Notes under the pieces: generated by a model | What the model saw: only the letters and a program-made list of their open reading frames with translations | Database searches by the model: none | Told to the model about the DNA's origin: nothing | Program-made: the position numbers and the translations under genes | NCBI GenBank assembly: GCA_964627755.1 | Contig: CAZVIH010000013.1 | Span: forward strand, 62,001-126,000 | Direction: 5' to 3' | Origin: B10-G9 sp964627755 | GTDB taxonomy: Bacteria > Chloroflexota > Anaerolineae > Anaerolineales > UBA11858 | DNA length: 64,000 nucleotides | In this document: piece after piece, positions 45,158 through 53,142 of the stretch | Layout: every line of letters begins with the position of its first letter | Numbering within the stretch: position 1 is the stretch's first letter

Positions 45158-45995
45158 GTGGATAGTCTCCTTCCAGCAGGTTGCTGACCTGATGAAGTAT
45201 GGGTTTAAATTTGTTGTGTTTGATCTCCGGGTATATCAGGCTGGTCCCGATACAGTATTTACTGAAAGGAGAAGGACGAACCCCTCCAGTTTTGATTTGG
45301 ACCATGAATGGTGATACGGGATCGAAGGCTGCCTGTTTAATTTCTGCGATCATCAAACCAATTAAATCCCGGGTGATTTTTCCATTGGTAAAATAAAGCT
45401 GGCTGTCCAGGGTAACTCTTTCCAGACAATCACTCTTCACCAGGGTTGCTCGGGTAAAGCGGACCTCAAGTTTGGGATGAAGCTCTGATAGGAAGCGGGG
45501 CGCATTAGCCGACAGAAAAGTGTTTTCGTTATCGGAAACGGGATCCAGATCGAGTTCTGTTTGAATCCTGCTCTTGCTGGTCCTTTTTCGGTTGTCTTTA
45601 TATTTCACTTCCAGGAAGTTAGTTCGTGAGTCCAAATAAGTCCGTCGGCGGATCTTCCAGCGTTGGCCGGATCCATTATGATGCTGCAGGAAGAATTGGA
45701 AATCAGATGTATCGTAATACATCGTCTGGTATCTGCAGATCCGCTGTCCGTTGATCTCCAGAATTCGATATTCGGTCCCAAGCGCAGAGAGCAAATCGTA
45801 AATTTGATCTCCCCGGAAGATGTATTTGGTTTCCAGCCGGTTCATCAAGGCTGCTTCGCCCAATTGCTCCAGAGAGATGGGGGAAAACTGGTTAAGCATG
45901 AACTGAAGTGACCACTGATCAGTATCAAATACTGGAAAGTTGGCGATATTCTGCTGCTGTATGGGTTCTTGATCCCTGACGAATACACTATTCAT
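45141..45995 (-). CDS. VTC-domain (polyphosphate polymerase-like) protein
   Basis: A 284-aa VTC domain of the CYTH/TTM fold. Basic residues that line the tunnel are visible: NRLETKYIFRGDQIY (about residue 48), RWKIRRRTYLD (about 111), EVKYKDNRKRTSKSR (about 129) and a C-terminal strand IAEIKQAAFD. In yeast Vtc4 this domain makes polyphosphate from ATP. Unlike the yeast protein it has no SPX domain or membrane segment; the DUF4956 partner may supply the membrane part. Confidence 0.92.
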   Translation of the reverse strand: MNSVFVRDQEPIQQQNIANFPVFDTDQWSLQFMLNQFSPISLEQLGEAALMNRLETKYIFRGDQIYDLLSALGTEYRILEINGQRICRYQTMYYDTSDFQFFLQHHNGSGQRWKIRRRTYLDSRTNFLEVKYKDNRKRTSKSRIQTELDLDPVSDNENTFLSANAPRFLSELHPKLEVRFTRATLVKSDCLERVTLDSQLYFTNGKITRDLIGLMIAEIKQAAFDPVSPFMVQIKTGGVRPSPFSKYCIGTSLIYPEIKHNKFKPILHQVSNLLEGDYPHERAQ

Positions 45996-46164
45996 TATTA
46001 TTCCTTCTAGATTTGATATCAGGATAACAATTAATTATTAAGGAATATTTAGGTTAATGTAAAAAAACAGTAAAGATAGGATCGGTAGGTAATATTCAAC
46101 GGAGACGGATAACACTGCTGGCACTGAAGAGCTGGAGCCAAATCCGTGCTACAATATCGGTATC

Positions 46165-46575
46165 ATGGCAGATAAGAAAAAAGCCCCTGCGGGATCAAGC
46201 TTCTGGCAGATCATATTTCCTACCCTGGTTGGAACGCTGCTGCTCCTGCTGGTGGGTATTATGATTGTTTTGTATACAAGCACGGGGAATGTTTCCAGGT
46301 TTGCAGAAATATCCACGGTGTTATTGGTCATCCCGGTTTTGTTCAGCTCATTCCTGGTGATGTTGCTGCTTGGAGCGCTGATAGTCCTTATTTATAAAAT
46401 CATTCAGGGTTTGCCATCCATCACTGGATGGATTCTGGATAAAGTAGAAAGGATCCAGAAAGTTGTCCAGGCAGTATCGAAAAATGCAGCTGTACCTGTT
46501 ATTCGTCCTGCTGCTTTTCTGGCAGGATTCCGGTGTATTTTTACAAAAAATAAATCCCGAGGTCAGATTGATTGA
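46165..46575 (+). CDS. small membrane protein, two TM helices
   Basis: A 136-aa protein with two long hydrophobic helices (about residues 14-38 and 48-78), then an amphipathic, basic C-terminal tail. No family was recognised. It is followed after 18 bases by another small membrane protein; both may be a two-gene unit. Confidence 0.7.
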   Translation: MADKKKAPAGSSFWQIIFPTLVGTLLLLLVGIMIVLYTSTGNVSRFAEISTVLLVIPVLFSSFLVMLLLGALIVLIYKIIQGLPSITGWILDKVERIQKVVQAVSKNAAVPVIRPAAFLAGFRCIFTKNKSRGQID

Positions 46576-46593
46576 TAAAGGTGGTATGTTGTT

Positions 46594-46812
46594 ATGAATG
46601 CTGAAAATCAGGATCAGGAAAAACAATCCAGTAGCCTTATGTACATCATCCTGGGTGCTGTTCTGGGTGCGATCACAGGCGCTGGTGCGGGATATTTGCT
46701 CAACAAGCGTATAGAAGAAGGCGAGGAAATTCAACTCACTGCTGGTGATGGGATCAAAATTGGGGGATCCATTATTACCTTTTTGAGACAAATTTCCAAT
46801 TTGGGTAACTAA
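46594..46812 (+). CDS. small single-pass membrane protein
   Basis: A 72-aa protein with one glycine/alanine-rich membrane helix (LGAVLGAITGAGAGYLL, about 19-37), the YtxH-like pattern of small stress-associated membrane proteins, followed by a charged segment. Ribosome site AAAGGTGG. Function unknown. Confidence 0.65.
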   Translation: MNAENQDQEKQSSSLMYIILGAVLGAITGAGAGYLLNKRIEEGEEIQLTAGDGIKIGGSIITFLRQISNLGN

Positions 46813-46839
46813 AAGAAAGTTCCGAATCATCCCAAACCT

Positions 46840-47865
46840 ATGGTTCACCAAAAGCCCACTCCCCGGGATGTTTTTGTGGGGGAATTCCGACGGGAATATT
46901 ATCTAACCGCTGAGGAAGACTGGATCCTGGACTCCCCTGGCGGAAATGCTCTGTACGCCGCAGTGGGATATCTGGTCTGGGAAAAAGAACAGGCCCCGGG
47001 AATTTTGACCAGGGTCGGAGAAGATTTTCCCCAAACCTGGCTGGAAGATTTTTCCAATCAGGGTATTGATGTAAAAGGAGTTGTAGTTCTCCCTCAGGCA
47101 TTGGATTTGCGAGCTTGCATTATCCAGCACAGAAACACAACTGATCTGGTTGGAAATCCCATTCCCTATTTATCTCGACTGGGGCTGGCCCTGCCTCCTG
47201 GGTTGATAGGCTATCAAGATCTGGATCAAAGTCTGAATAATCGCCGCTCAGCCAAAATCACTGCTATTCATGAGAATGATATTCCCCCTGGTTACCTGAC
47301 AGCAACAGCCGCCCATCTCTGCCCTTTAGATTACCTGTCTCATAACCTGCTTCCAGCAGTTCTTCGCCAACAGGGTTTTTCGACGATCACTCTTGATCCT
47401 TCCCCATCTTATATGGATTCTGTTTATTTCAGCGATATCCCTGCTTTGATTACAGGATTGACTGCTTTTTTACCAAACGAGGCGGACTTATTGAATCTTT
47501 ATAAGGGAAAATCAGCTTCCCTGTGGGAGATCGCAGCCGATCTGGGCCGATTCGGTTGTGAGATGGTGATCATTAAGCGTGGTGCTGCCGGGCAGTATTT
47601 ATTTGATACGACATCTGGCAGGAAGTGGGAGATCACTGCTTACCCATCCAGGGTCAAAAATCCCGGTGGTATTGGAAGTGCCTTCTGCGGAGGTTTCCTG
47701 GCTGGTTTCCGGCGGACCTTCGATCCCCTTCAGGCGGTCTTCTACGGGAGCGTTTCGGCATCACTGGTCATTGAGGGACCAGGTCCTTTTTTTGCCCTGC
47801 AGGCTCTGCCGGGATTGGCTGAGGCCCGCTTGGAGTATATTCGGGGATCGGTGCGGGAGATTTAG
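46840..47865 (+). CDS. PfkB-fold protein with altered catalytic motif
   Basis: A 341-aa protein of the ribokinase (PfkB) fold. It has the sugar-binding start SPGGNALYAAVGYLVW (about residue 29), GILTRVGEDFPQTWLEDF, and the ATP-side segment GCEMVIIKRGAAGQYLFD (about 237). The C-terminal PfkB signature, normally D-T-x-G-A-G-D, reads NPGGIGSAFCGGFLAGF (about 276), so the catalytic Asp is Ser. It could be an inactive binding protein or use another residue. It starts 27 bases after the small membrane protein, without a clear ribosome site. Confidence 0.82.
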   Translation: MVHQKPTPRDVFVGEFRREYYLTAEEDWILDSPGGNALYAAVGYLVWEKEQAPGILTRVGEDFPQTWLEDFSNQGIDVKGVVVLPQALDLRACIIQHRNTTDLVGNPIPYLSRLGLALPPGLIGYQDLDQSLNNRRSAKITAIHENDIPPGYLTATAAHLCPLDYLSHNLLPAVLRQQGFSTITLDPSPSYMDSVYFSDIPALITGLTAFLPNEADLLNLYKGKSASLWEIAADLGRFGCEMVIIKRGAAGQYLFDTTSGRKWEITAYPSRVKNPGGIGSAFCGGFLAGFRRTFDPLQAVFYGSVSASLVIEGPGPFFALQALPGLAEARLEYIRGSVREI

Positions 47866-47904
47866 TCACGTAAATCGTAAGCCGAATAAAGTATTGAGGA
47901 TTGT

Positions 47905-47934
47905 AAGGGCGGCGTGCTAAGACGCCCTTTTTTG
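47905..47934 (+). terminator. intrinsic terminator after the PfkB-like gene
   Basis: AAGGGCG (47905-47911) pairs with CGCCCTT (47923-47929), followed by six T residues. It is 39 bases after the stop codon. Confidence 0.8.
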
Positions 47935-48118
47935 ATACCCGGTCTGTTATCCTGCCCTTGGTTCCGAGCCAAACCAAGGAGGAAAGGGAGGGATCCAGCA
48001 GACCAAAGAAATCCCGAACTATCGCCTAGTTAAGCTAATTACTATTGATGTCAATGTGGATGCTTCACCTAGGTCCAGAATGACAATCCAAGGTGCCCAG
48101 CAATGTCGAGGTTAATGT

Positions 48119-49351
48119 TTACTTTTGCTCCCTCCGCCCCCGCGGTCGAATATCCAAAAAACCCTCATTAGTAAACAGCCCAGAGAGTCCCTTTGTTTCA
48201 ACTTCCATTACTTTGCTGTTGGCAAAAAAAGCAAAATCAAAGTTGGTGTTTTCCCCGGCTATTTTTCCGGGAATGGGCATTAACCTGGCTGTGAGGGGTT
48301 TATCTAATCTGAGTGATAACGCGGCCAGGTCCATTAAGATTGCGCTGATCTGGTCTGCGCTGATGTCTCCCGGGAGAGGGATTGTATCCAGACCGGTACC
48401 GCACACCGTGGAATAAAGCAGCAGGTCTTTGATCGAAAGAATACCCTCTGCCGCGCGTTTGGCAAGAATGGAATCTTCCAGAACTGGCAGCATTAAACCG
48501 CTGAACCCTGTCCGTTGAATATTTGCCAGGTCGATGGTATCGGCCAGAAATGCCGCTCCCGCCAGGGATCCATGCTGGCCTAATTCCTTCAGGCCAAGAT
48601 TCTCGAGAGCTTTTCCTATTGACAGCCCTTTATCCGGGAATGGCGCCAGCGAATAATCAATTCCGGAAAAATCAATTCCCGTTGTATTTTTAATGTTATC
48701 GGCTATCAGAATCAATCTGGCATTCAGATCTTCAAGCTGAGTTATTAATTCGTTCCGGGCGGCTTCAAATGAGGGAGATCCTTTAAATGCTTGATCCGCC
48801 AGGTCTGCACCCTCAATGGCGATGGCAAATGAAGGTTGACCATCGTGGTGGTAAGCAGCGGGAAAAAATGGAGCTCCGGCCGGGACATTGCCAAGAGCTG
48901 CGAAATACAGATTGGAAAATCCATTTGGGTCGAGCGGGGTTAACCGGTGGATGATTTCAGCGCATTTTTTTACAGCTTGAAGAGATACTCCTTTTACAGG
49001 ATCAGTCATCAACCCGGAACAGAAAGTGTTCTCTGTTGACTCGATCAAATCAGGTACCAACCCATAACTTTCAGGAAAATCGGGCAAGGCCGGACCCAGT
49101 GAGATAAATTCATAATCCAGGCTGTTCAGAGTTCTTTCCAGCTGGATGGCATAATCTATCACCTGGTCTGTTTTCATATCTTTCAGAAGAATTGGATAGG
49201 GAGGTGAGGCGAAGCGGATCGTTTGCAATTCAATGTTGGCATCCTGGAATGCTCTCTTTACTTCCTGATTGAATTTTTCAGCCTGTCGCAGGAAGTCCGA
49301 TTTTAGGGATGAACCGGGGTTGTCAAAATATGTTACTGAACGAATTTTCAT
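48119..49351 (-). CDS. DUF711-family protein
   Basis: A 410-aa member of DUF711, the normal length. The start MKIRSVTYF and the segment STVCGTGLDTIPLPGDIS (about 307) are typical of the family, which is related structurally to glycyl radical-type barrels but has no assigned enzyme activity. Soluble, no signal peptide. It follows the DNA methylase gene on the same strand after 23 bases. Confidence 0.88.
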   Translation of the reverse strand: MKIRSVTYFDNPGSSLKSDFLRQAEKFNQEVKRAFQDANIELQTIRFASPPYPILLKDMKTDQVIDYAIQLERTLNSLDYEFISLGPALPDFPESYGLVPDLIESTENTFCSGLMTDPVKGVSLQAVKKCAEIIHRLTPLDPNGFSNLYFAALGNVPAGAPFFPAAYHHDGQPSFAIAIEGADLADQAFKGSPSFEAARNELITQLEDLNARLILIADNIKNTTGIDFSGIDYSLAPFPDKGLSIGKALENLGLKELGQHGSLAGAAFLADTIDLANIQRTGFSGLMLPVLEDSILAKRAAEGILSIKDLLLYSTVCGTGLDTIPLPGDISADQISAILMDLAALSLRLDKPLTARLMPIPGKIAGENTNFDFAFFANSKVMEVETKGLSGLFTNEGFLDIRPRGRREQK

Positions 49352-49374
49352 ATGATTTATTCCAGGGATTGTTA

Positions 49375-50496
49375 TTAGGTTTTTTTATCTTGCCCATCAG
49401 ATGAATGATTTTGATCCTTGCGGTAATTTTCCCTGATCAAATCAATACTGACATACCTGCCCTGTTTATCCTTTATATACCAGTACAACCATCCGTTGGC
49501 AGGTTTACCATTCAGGATGTGCTTGGTGGTCTGGTGGATAGAACCTTCAAAATTCCCAAAATGGAGAATCCCGTTGGGTTTGACTTTTGCAACTTGGGCC
49601 GGGTCCTGATTAAAATAAAGAGATTGACCGGGTTTGATATATCCGGTTTCAAGTAATTGTGAAAACGGAACCCGGGGTGCGAGCCTTTTTTCATCCCGGA
49701 TATCAAAGGTTTCTGTACTGTAATCTTCTATCTTTATCCGTTTTATCCGCTCTTGAGCGATGGGTATATAGGTCGGATCACTCTCGATGCCGATCCAGTT
49801 TCGGTGCAGGATTTTTGCGGCTGCTCCAGTCGTGCCTGTCCCGAAAAATGGATCGAGAACCACATCTTCAGGATTTGTGGATGCCAATAACACCCGGTAA
49901 AGCAGGGAGAGCGGTTTTTGGGTTGAATGAGCACTTTCGCCGTTTAACCGGATGCGTTCTTTGCCCTTGCAGATGGGCAGATGCCAGGTACTGCGCATCT
50001 GTTTCCCATTGTTAAATGGCTTCATTGCATGATAGTTAATTGTATATTTGCAATTCTTGTCCTGTTTGGCCCAGATCAGAGTTTCGTGTGCGTTTGTAAA
50101 ACGAACGCCTTTAAAATTGGGCATGGGGTTGGTCTTTTCCCAGATGATTTCGTTGATAACCCAGAAACCCAAATCCTGGAGGGATTTCCCAACCCGATAA
50201 ATATTATGATAAGTACCGATGACCCAGATTGCTCCCTCGGGTTTTAACACACGACGGGCAGCTTTTAGCCAGGCTGCTGTAAATTCATCATAGGCCTGGT
50301 AATTGTCAAATTTATCCCACTCGTCATTGACCCCTTCAACTTTGCTGAAATCCGGTCTGGTTAAATTACCTTTGATCTGCATGTTATAAGGTGGATCGGC
50401 AAAGACCAGATTAATGGAGTTTTCTGGCAGCTTGTTCATGACCTGAACTGCATCGCCATGAAGTATCTGGTTTAGAGGGAGATTTTTTTCAATCAT
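49375..50496 (-). CDS. CcrM-like N6-adenine DNA methyltransferase, orphan
   Basis: A beta-class adenine methylase, 373 aa from the ATG at 50496; a longer TTG-started frame overlaps the upstream gene. Motif IV is FADPPYNMQIKG (about residue 31) and motif I is VVLDPFFGTGTTGAAAK (about 215), the order of the CcrM/HinfI group that modifies GANTC. The C-terminal 90 residues resemble the RAMA domain found in CcrM. No restriction nuclease is adjacent, so it may regulate replication or transcription rather than defend the cell. Confidence 0.9.
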   Translation of the reverse strand: MIEKNLPLNQILHGDAVQVMNKLPENSINLVFADPPYNMQIKGNLTRPDFSKVEGVNDEWDKFDNYQAYDEFTAAWLKAARRVLKPEGAIWVIGTYHNIYRVGKSLQDLGFWVINEIIWEKTNPMPNFKGVRFTNAHETLIWAKQDKNCKYTINYHAMKPFNNGKQMRSTWHLPICKGKERIRLNGESAHSTQKPLSLLYRVLLASTNPEDVVLDPFFGTGTTGAAAKILHRNWIGIESDPTYIPIAQERIKRIKIEDYSTETFDIRDEKRLAPRVPFSQLLETGYIKPGQSLYFNQDPAQVAKVKPNGILHFGNFEGSIHQTTKHILNGKPANGWLYWYIKDKQGRYVSIDLIRENYRKDQNHSSDGQDKKT

Positions 50497-50524
50497 AAAG
50501 CCTGCATATAAGTTTGGATTAATT

Positions 50525-51295
50525 TTAAAGATTTCGCTGGCGGCGAATTTCAAATAGAAGAACAGCTCCTGCCGCTGCCGCGTTTAATGATTCTGAATGA
50601 GTGTTCATGGGGATATGAATGATATGGGTTGAGAGCTCACGGGCATTTTTTCCGGGACCATTGGCTTCTCCCCCCAGAATGATTCCCAGTGGAGCAGTCA
50701 GATCGGTTTCCCAACAACTCTCCCCTTGATTCATATCTGCCAGGTAAAGAACCAATCCAGCGCAGATCCGGGAAATTTCTTCCCAGGAGGCGGCAATTGC
50801 AGGAAGTCGAAAATGCGCTCCCATCCCTGCCCGAACGACTTTAGGCGAATACAGATCCACCGTTCCGGGGGAAAGAAGGATCAGATCTGCACCTGCCGCA
50901 AGGCTGGATCTCATCAATGTGCCAAGATTCCCGGGATCCCGGATTTCATCAGCAATCAGTACCAGATCTTTCTGTTCTGGAATGGGAAGCGGTTCGATCG
51001 GAAAAATAGCCACAATGCCTTGTGAGTTCTCAGTGTCGCTGGCAGCATTTAGGACATCTGGAGCAGCGAGCTCGCAATTCACCTGTTGATCCTGAAAGAT
51101 CTGAACTAGGGTTTGGCCTCTCTGATCGAGGTCTGGAATATAGAGCACCTGCTCAGGGACTTGGTCTGCCTGGAGGGCTTCTTCCAACAAGCGGATCCCT
51201 TCAACAACATAGGCATTTTCTTTTTTACGGAATTTTGCCTGGGATGTTAATTGTTTGATTCTCTTTATTTTTTGATTCTGCCGGGAAGTGATCAT
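50525..51295 (-). CDS. SpoU/TrmH-family RNA 2'-O-methyltransferase
   Basis: A 256-aa SPOUT enzyme: substrate-binding N-terminal domain, then the three SpoU motifs (DEIRDPGNLGTLMRSSLAAG, about 117; GIILGGEANGPGKN, about 208; IPMNTHSESLNAAAAGAVLL, about 230). It methylates a ribose in rRNA or tRNA; closest by pattern to the RlmB/TsnR-type 23S enzymes. It overlaps the macrodomain gene by four bases. Confidence 0.94.
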   Translation of the reverse strand: MITSRQNQKIKRIKQLTSQAKFRKKENAYVVEGIRLLEEALQADQVPEQVLYIPDLDQRGQTLVQIFQDQQVNCELAAPDVLNAASDTENSQGIVAIFPIEPLPIPEQKDLVLIADEIRDPGNLGTLMRSSLAAGADLILLSPGTVDLYSPKVVRAGMGAHFRLPAIAASWEEISRICAGLVLYLADMNQGESCWETDLTAPLGIILGGEANGPGKNARELSTHIIHIPMNTHSESLNAAAAGAVLLFEIRRQRNL

Positions 51296-51852
51296 ATTAT
51301 AATTTGGTCCCAGTTGGTTGAAAAAACTTTTGCCGCTCGATCGTTGAAGAGGACGATCTGGACTTGGTGGACAGTTCCCGCTCCTCGAGAGCAGACTTCA
51401 TCAACCGCTGTCAGAATAACCCGGGATGCATCATCCAGCGGGAAGCGAAAGATCCCTGTTGAGATAGCTGGAAAGGCGATTGATGTAAGCTCCCGCTCTG
51501 CAGCAGCCTTGACTGCTCCCAGGACAGCTGCCCTTAATTTTGTTTCTTCATCTCCGGAGCCCCAGACCGGGCCCACTGCGTGAATGATAACCCGGAACGG
51601 GAGATCGCCTGCGGAAGTGTGTGCAGGTCTGTCATGTGAAACAGGACCATGCTCCTGAATCCAGAGATCGGATTCCTTTTGGAGCATGGGGCCAGCTTTT
51701 CTGGAGAGTAAACCTGCTAACCCTCCGCCGTGCTGCAGATGCGTGTTTGCCGGATTGACAACAGCATCTACTTGAGCCAGTGTGATATCTCCCTGAACGA
51801 GTTTTAAGGTCATTCCAGATAAATAATTCTTATCCCTGAGTACAATGTTCAT
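51292..51852 (-). CDS. macrodomain protein, ADP-ribose hydrolase type
   Basis: A 186-aa MacroD-like protein. ADP-ribose binding motifs are DAVVNPANTHLQHGGGLAG (about residue 30) and FPAISTGIFRFPLDDA (about 131). Such enzymes remove ADP-ribose from proteins or deacetylate O-acetyl-ADP-ribose. The gene is in an operon with the SpoU methylase. An alternative start at 51813 would trim 13 residues; neither has a strong ribosome site. Confidence 0.93.
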   Translation of the reverse strand: MNIVLRDKNYLSGMTLKLVQGDITLAQVDAVVNPANTHLQHGGGLAGLLSRKAGPMLQKESDLWIQEHGPVSHDRPAHTSAGDLPFRVIIHAVGPVWGSGDEETKLRAAVLGAVKAAAERELTSIAFPAISTGIFRFPLDDASRVILTAVDEVCSRGAGTVHQVQIVLFNDRAAKVFSTNWDQIII

Positions 51853-51912
51853 AATCTGTCGAGATCATACAAAGGTTGAAAATCCCGCAGAATCGATTGT
51901 AGCATTAAAAAC

Positions 51913-51936
51913 AAAAAGGACAGGTGGCCCTGTCCT
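51913..51936 (-). terminator. intrinsic terminator after rplT
   Basis: On the minus strand AGGACAGG and CCTGTCCT form a perfect 8-bp stem with a 4-base loop, followed by five T residues. It lies 23 bases past the rplT stop and separates it from the macrodomain operon. Confidence 0.85.
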
Positions 51937-51958
51937 CTCTGGTTTTGGTTTAGATAAC

Positions 51959-52315
51959 TTATGCTGCGGCTTTTTTTGCCTTTTCTACAACCTGGGCAAA
52001 TGCTTCCGGGTGGCGGACAGCCATGTCGGCCAGCATTTTACGGTTGAGGGTGATCTTGGCCTCTTTTAATCCATATATCAAGCGGCTGTAGGTCAATCCG
52101 TTAATGCGGGCTGCGGCGTTGATCCTGGTGATCCAGAGCCGGCGCAGATCTCGTTTCCTTGTCCGTCGGTCCCGGTATTCATACCAGAGACTTTTCAACA
52201 TGGCTTCGTTAGCGCGGCGGTAAAGTTTACTGCGCGTGCCGTAATTCCCTTTTGCCATCTTGAGGATCTTCTTGTGCCGACGACGACGATTCGTTCCTGT
52301 TTTTACTCGTGCCAT
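51959..52315 (-). CDS. rplT: 50S ribosomal protein L20
   Basis: A 118-aa L20, normal length. N-terminal basic extension MARVKTGTNRRRRHKKILKM, then GYRRANEAM-type and LWITRINAAARINGLTYS (about 61) segments. L20 binds 23S rRNA early in large-subunit assembly. It follows infC on the same strand, but rpmI (L35), which usually lies between them, is absent. Confidence 0.98.
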   Translation of the reverse strand: MARVKTGTNRRRRHKKILKMAKGNYGTRSKLYRRANEAMLKSLWYEYRDRRTRKRDLRRLWITRINAAARINGLTYSRLIYGLKEAKITLNRKMLADMAVRHPEAFAQVVEKAKKAAA

Positions 52316-52511
52316 TCTATTCTCTCCTGCAGACCCCTGGGCGCCGGTTGCCTGTTAGCACCTGTTACTGCACCCAGCAGTTGCGATACTTGGTTTTTAC
52401 AGCCCGGTTAATATACCATATCAAGTATGTTTTGCACACCCAGATAGGTGTGGGTTCGGACTGAAAAAAACCCGCGTTTAATAACTCTGAGATATATGGT
52501 AAATGGGAGTA
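52316..52511 (-). promoter_or_regulatory. infC-rplT gap: structured leader, no rpmI
   Basis: The 196-base gap contains a hairpin (CCACACC/GGGTGTG, 52435-52453 region) and several GC-rich stems close to rplT. In many bacteria L20 represses its operon by binding an rRNA-like leader, so these stems could serve that role. No L35 frame (its KMKTHKGAAKRF-type core) could be found on either strand. Confidence 0.35.
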
Positions 52512-53027
52512 TTATTCTTTTGCGGGGGCTATTACCATTAACATCGAATAACCTTCCCGGGATGGTCTTTGCTCCACCACGCCGACATCACTCAGCTCTT
52601 CGGCGATCTCATCTAACATTTTCAAGGCAATCTCAGGATAATGAACCTCCCGGCCCCGGAATTGGACCCGGACATTCACCTTTTTCTTACTTTCCAGCCA
52701 CCTTCTGGCGTCACGAACTTTAAATGTTGCGTGATGGTCAGTGGTTTTTGGGCGCAGCCGAATTTCCTTCACTTCTACGATCTTCTGTGATTTGCGGGCT
52801 TTCTGGCGCTTTTTTTCCTGTTCGTAGAGGAACTTTCCCAGATCCATCACCTTGCATACAGGTGGTTTGGCATTGGGCGCAACTTCTACCAGGTCCATTT
52901 CAGCGTCCCTGGCAATCTGTCGGGCTTCTTCTATCGGTACTACTCCAATATTTTCCCCGGTGGCGTCAACAAGGCGGACCTCGTTAGCCCTGATACGTTC
53001 ATTTGCCCGGTAATTAATGTCTCCTAT
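52512..53027 (-). CDS. infC: translation initiation factor IF-3, non-AUG start
   Basis: An ATG frame begins only at residue 44 of the real protein (52898). Upstream codons encode the conserved IF-3 N-terminus: YRANERIRANEVRLVD, then GENIGVVPIEEARQIARDA. The start is best placed at an ATA (53027-53025), six bases after AAAGGAG; an ATT at 53018 is the other option. This gives about 171 aa. IF-3 genes in many bacteria begin with AUU so that IF-3 represses its own translation. The two-domain protein keeps mRNA selection and subunit dissociation functions. Confidence 0.93.
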   Translation of the reverse strand: MGDINYRANERIRANEVRLVDATGENIGVVPIEEARQIARDAEMDLVEVAPNAKPPVCKVMDLGKFLYEQEKKRQKARKSQKIVEVKEIRLRPKTTDHHATFKVRDARRWLESKKKVNVRVQFRGREVHYPEIALKMLDEIAEELSDVGVVEQRPSREGYSMLMVIAPAKE

Positions 53028-53100
53028 TGCTTGCTCCTTTTTTAATTTTCCAGTTAGACTTCAATAATACCATTATTTTGGGAATAACGTAACGGAAAGC

Positions 53101-53138
53101 AGGGGGCAGAGAGGTAATAACCAATCCTAACTGCCCCT
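53101..53138 (-). terminator. hairpin between thrS and infC
   Basis: GGGGCAG and CTGCCCC (53103-53109 with 53131-53137) form a strong stem with an inner GGTTATTACC mini-stem. The T run after it on the minus strand is poor, so it may be a weak terminator or a processing site. Confidence 0.4.
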
Positions 53139-53142
53139 ATTT

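Noticed and set aside
49375..50496. A restriction-modification system at the DNA methylase
   Set aside because: Neighbours are DUF711 and an RNA methylase; no endonuclease-like frame is present.
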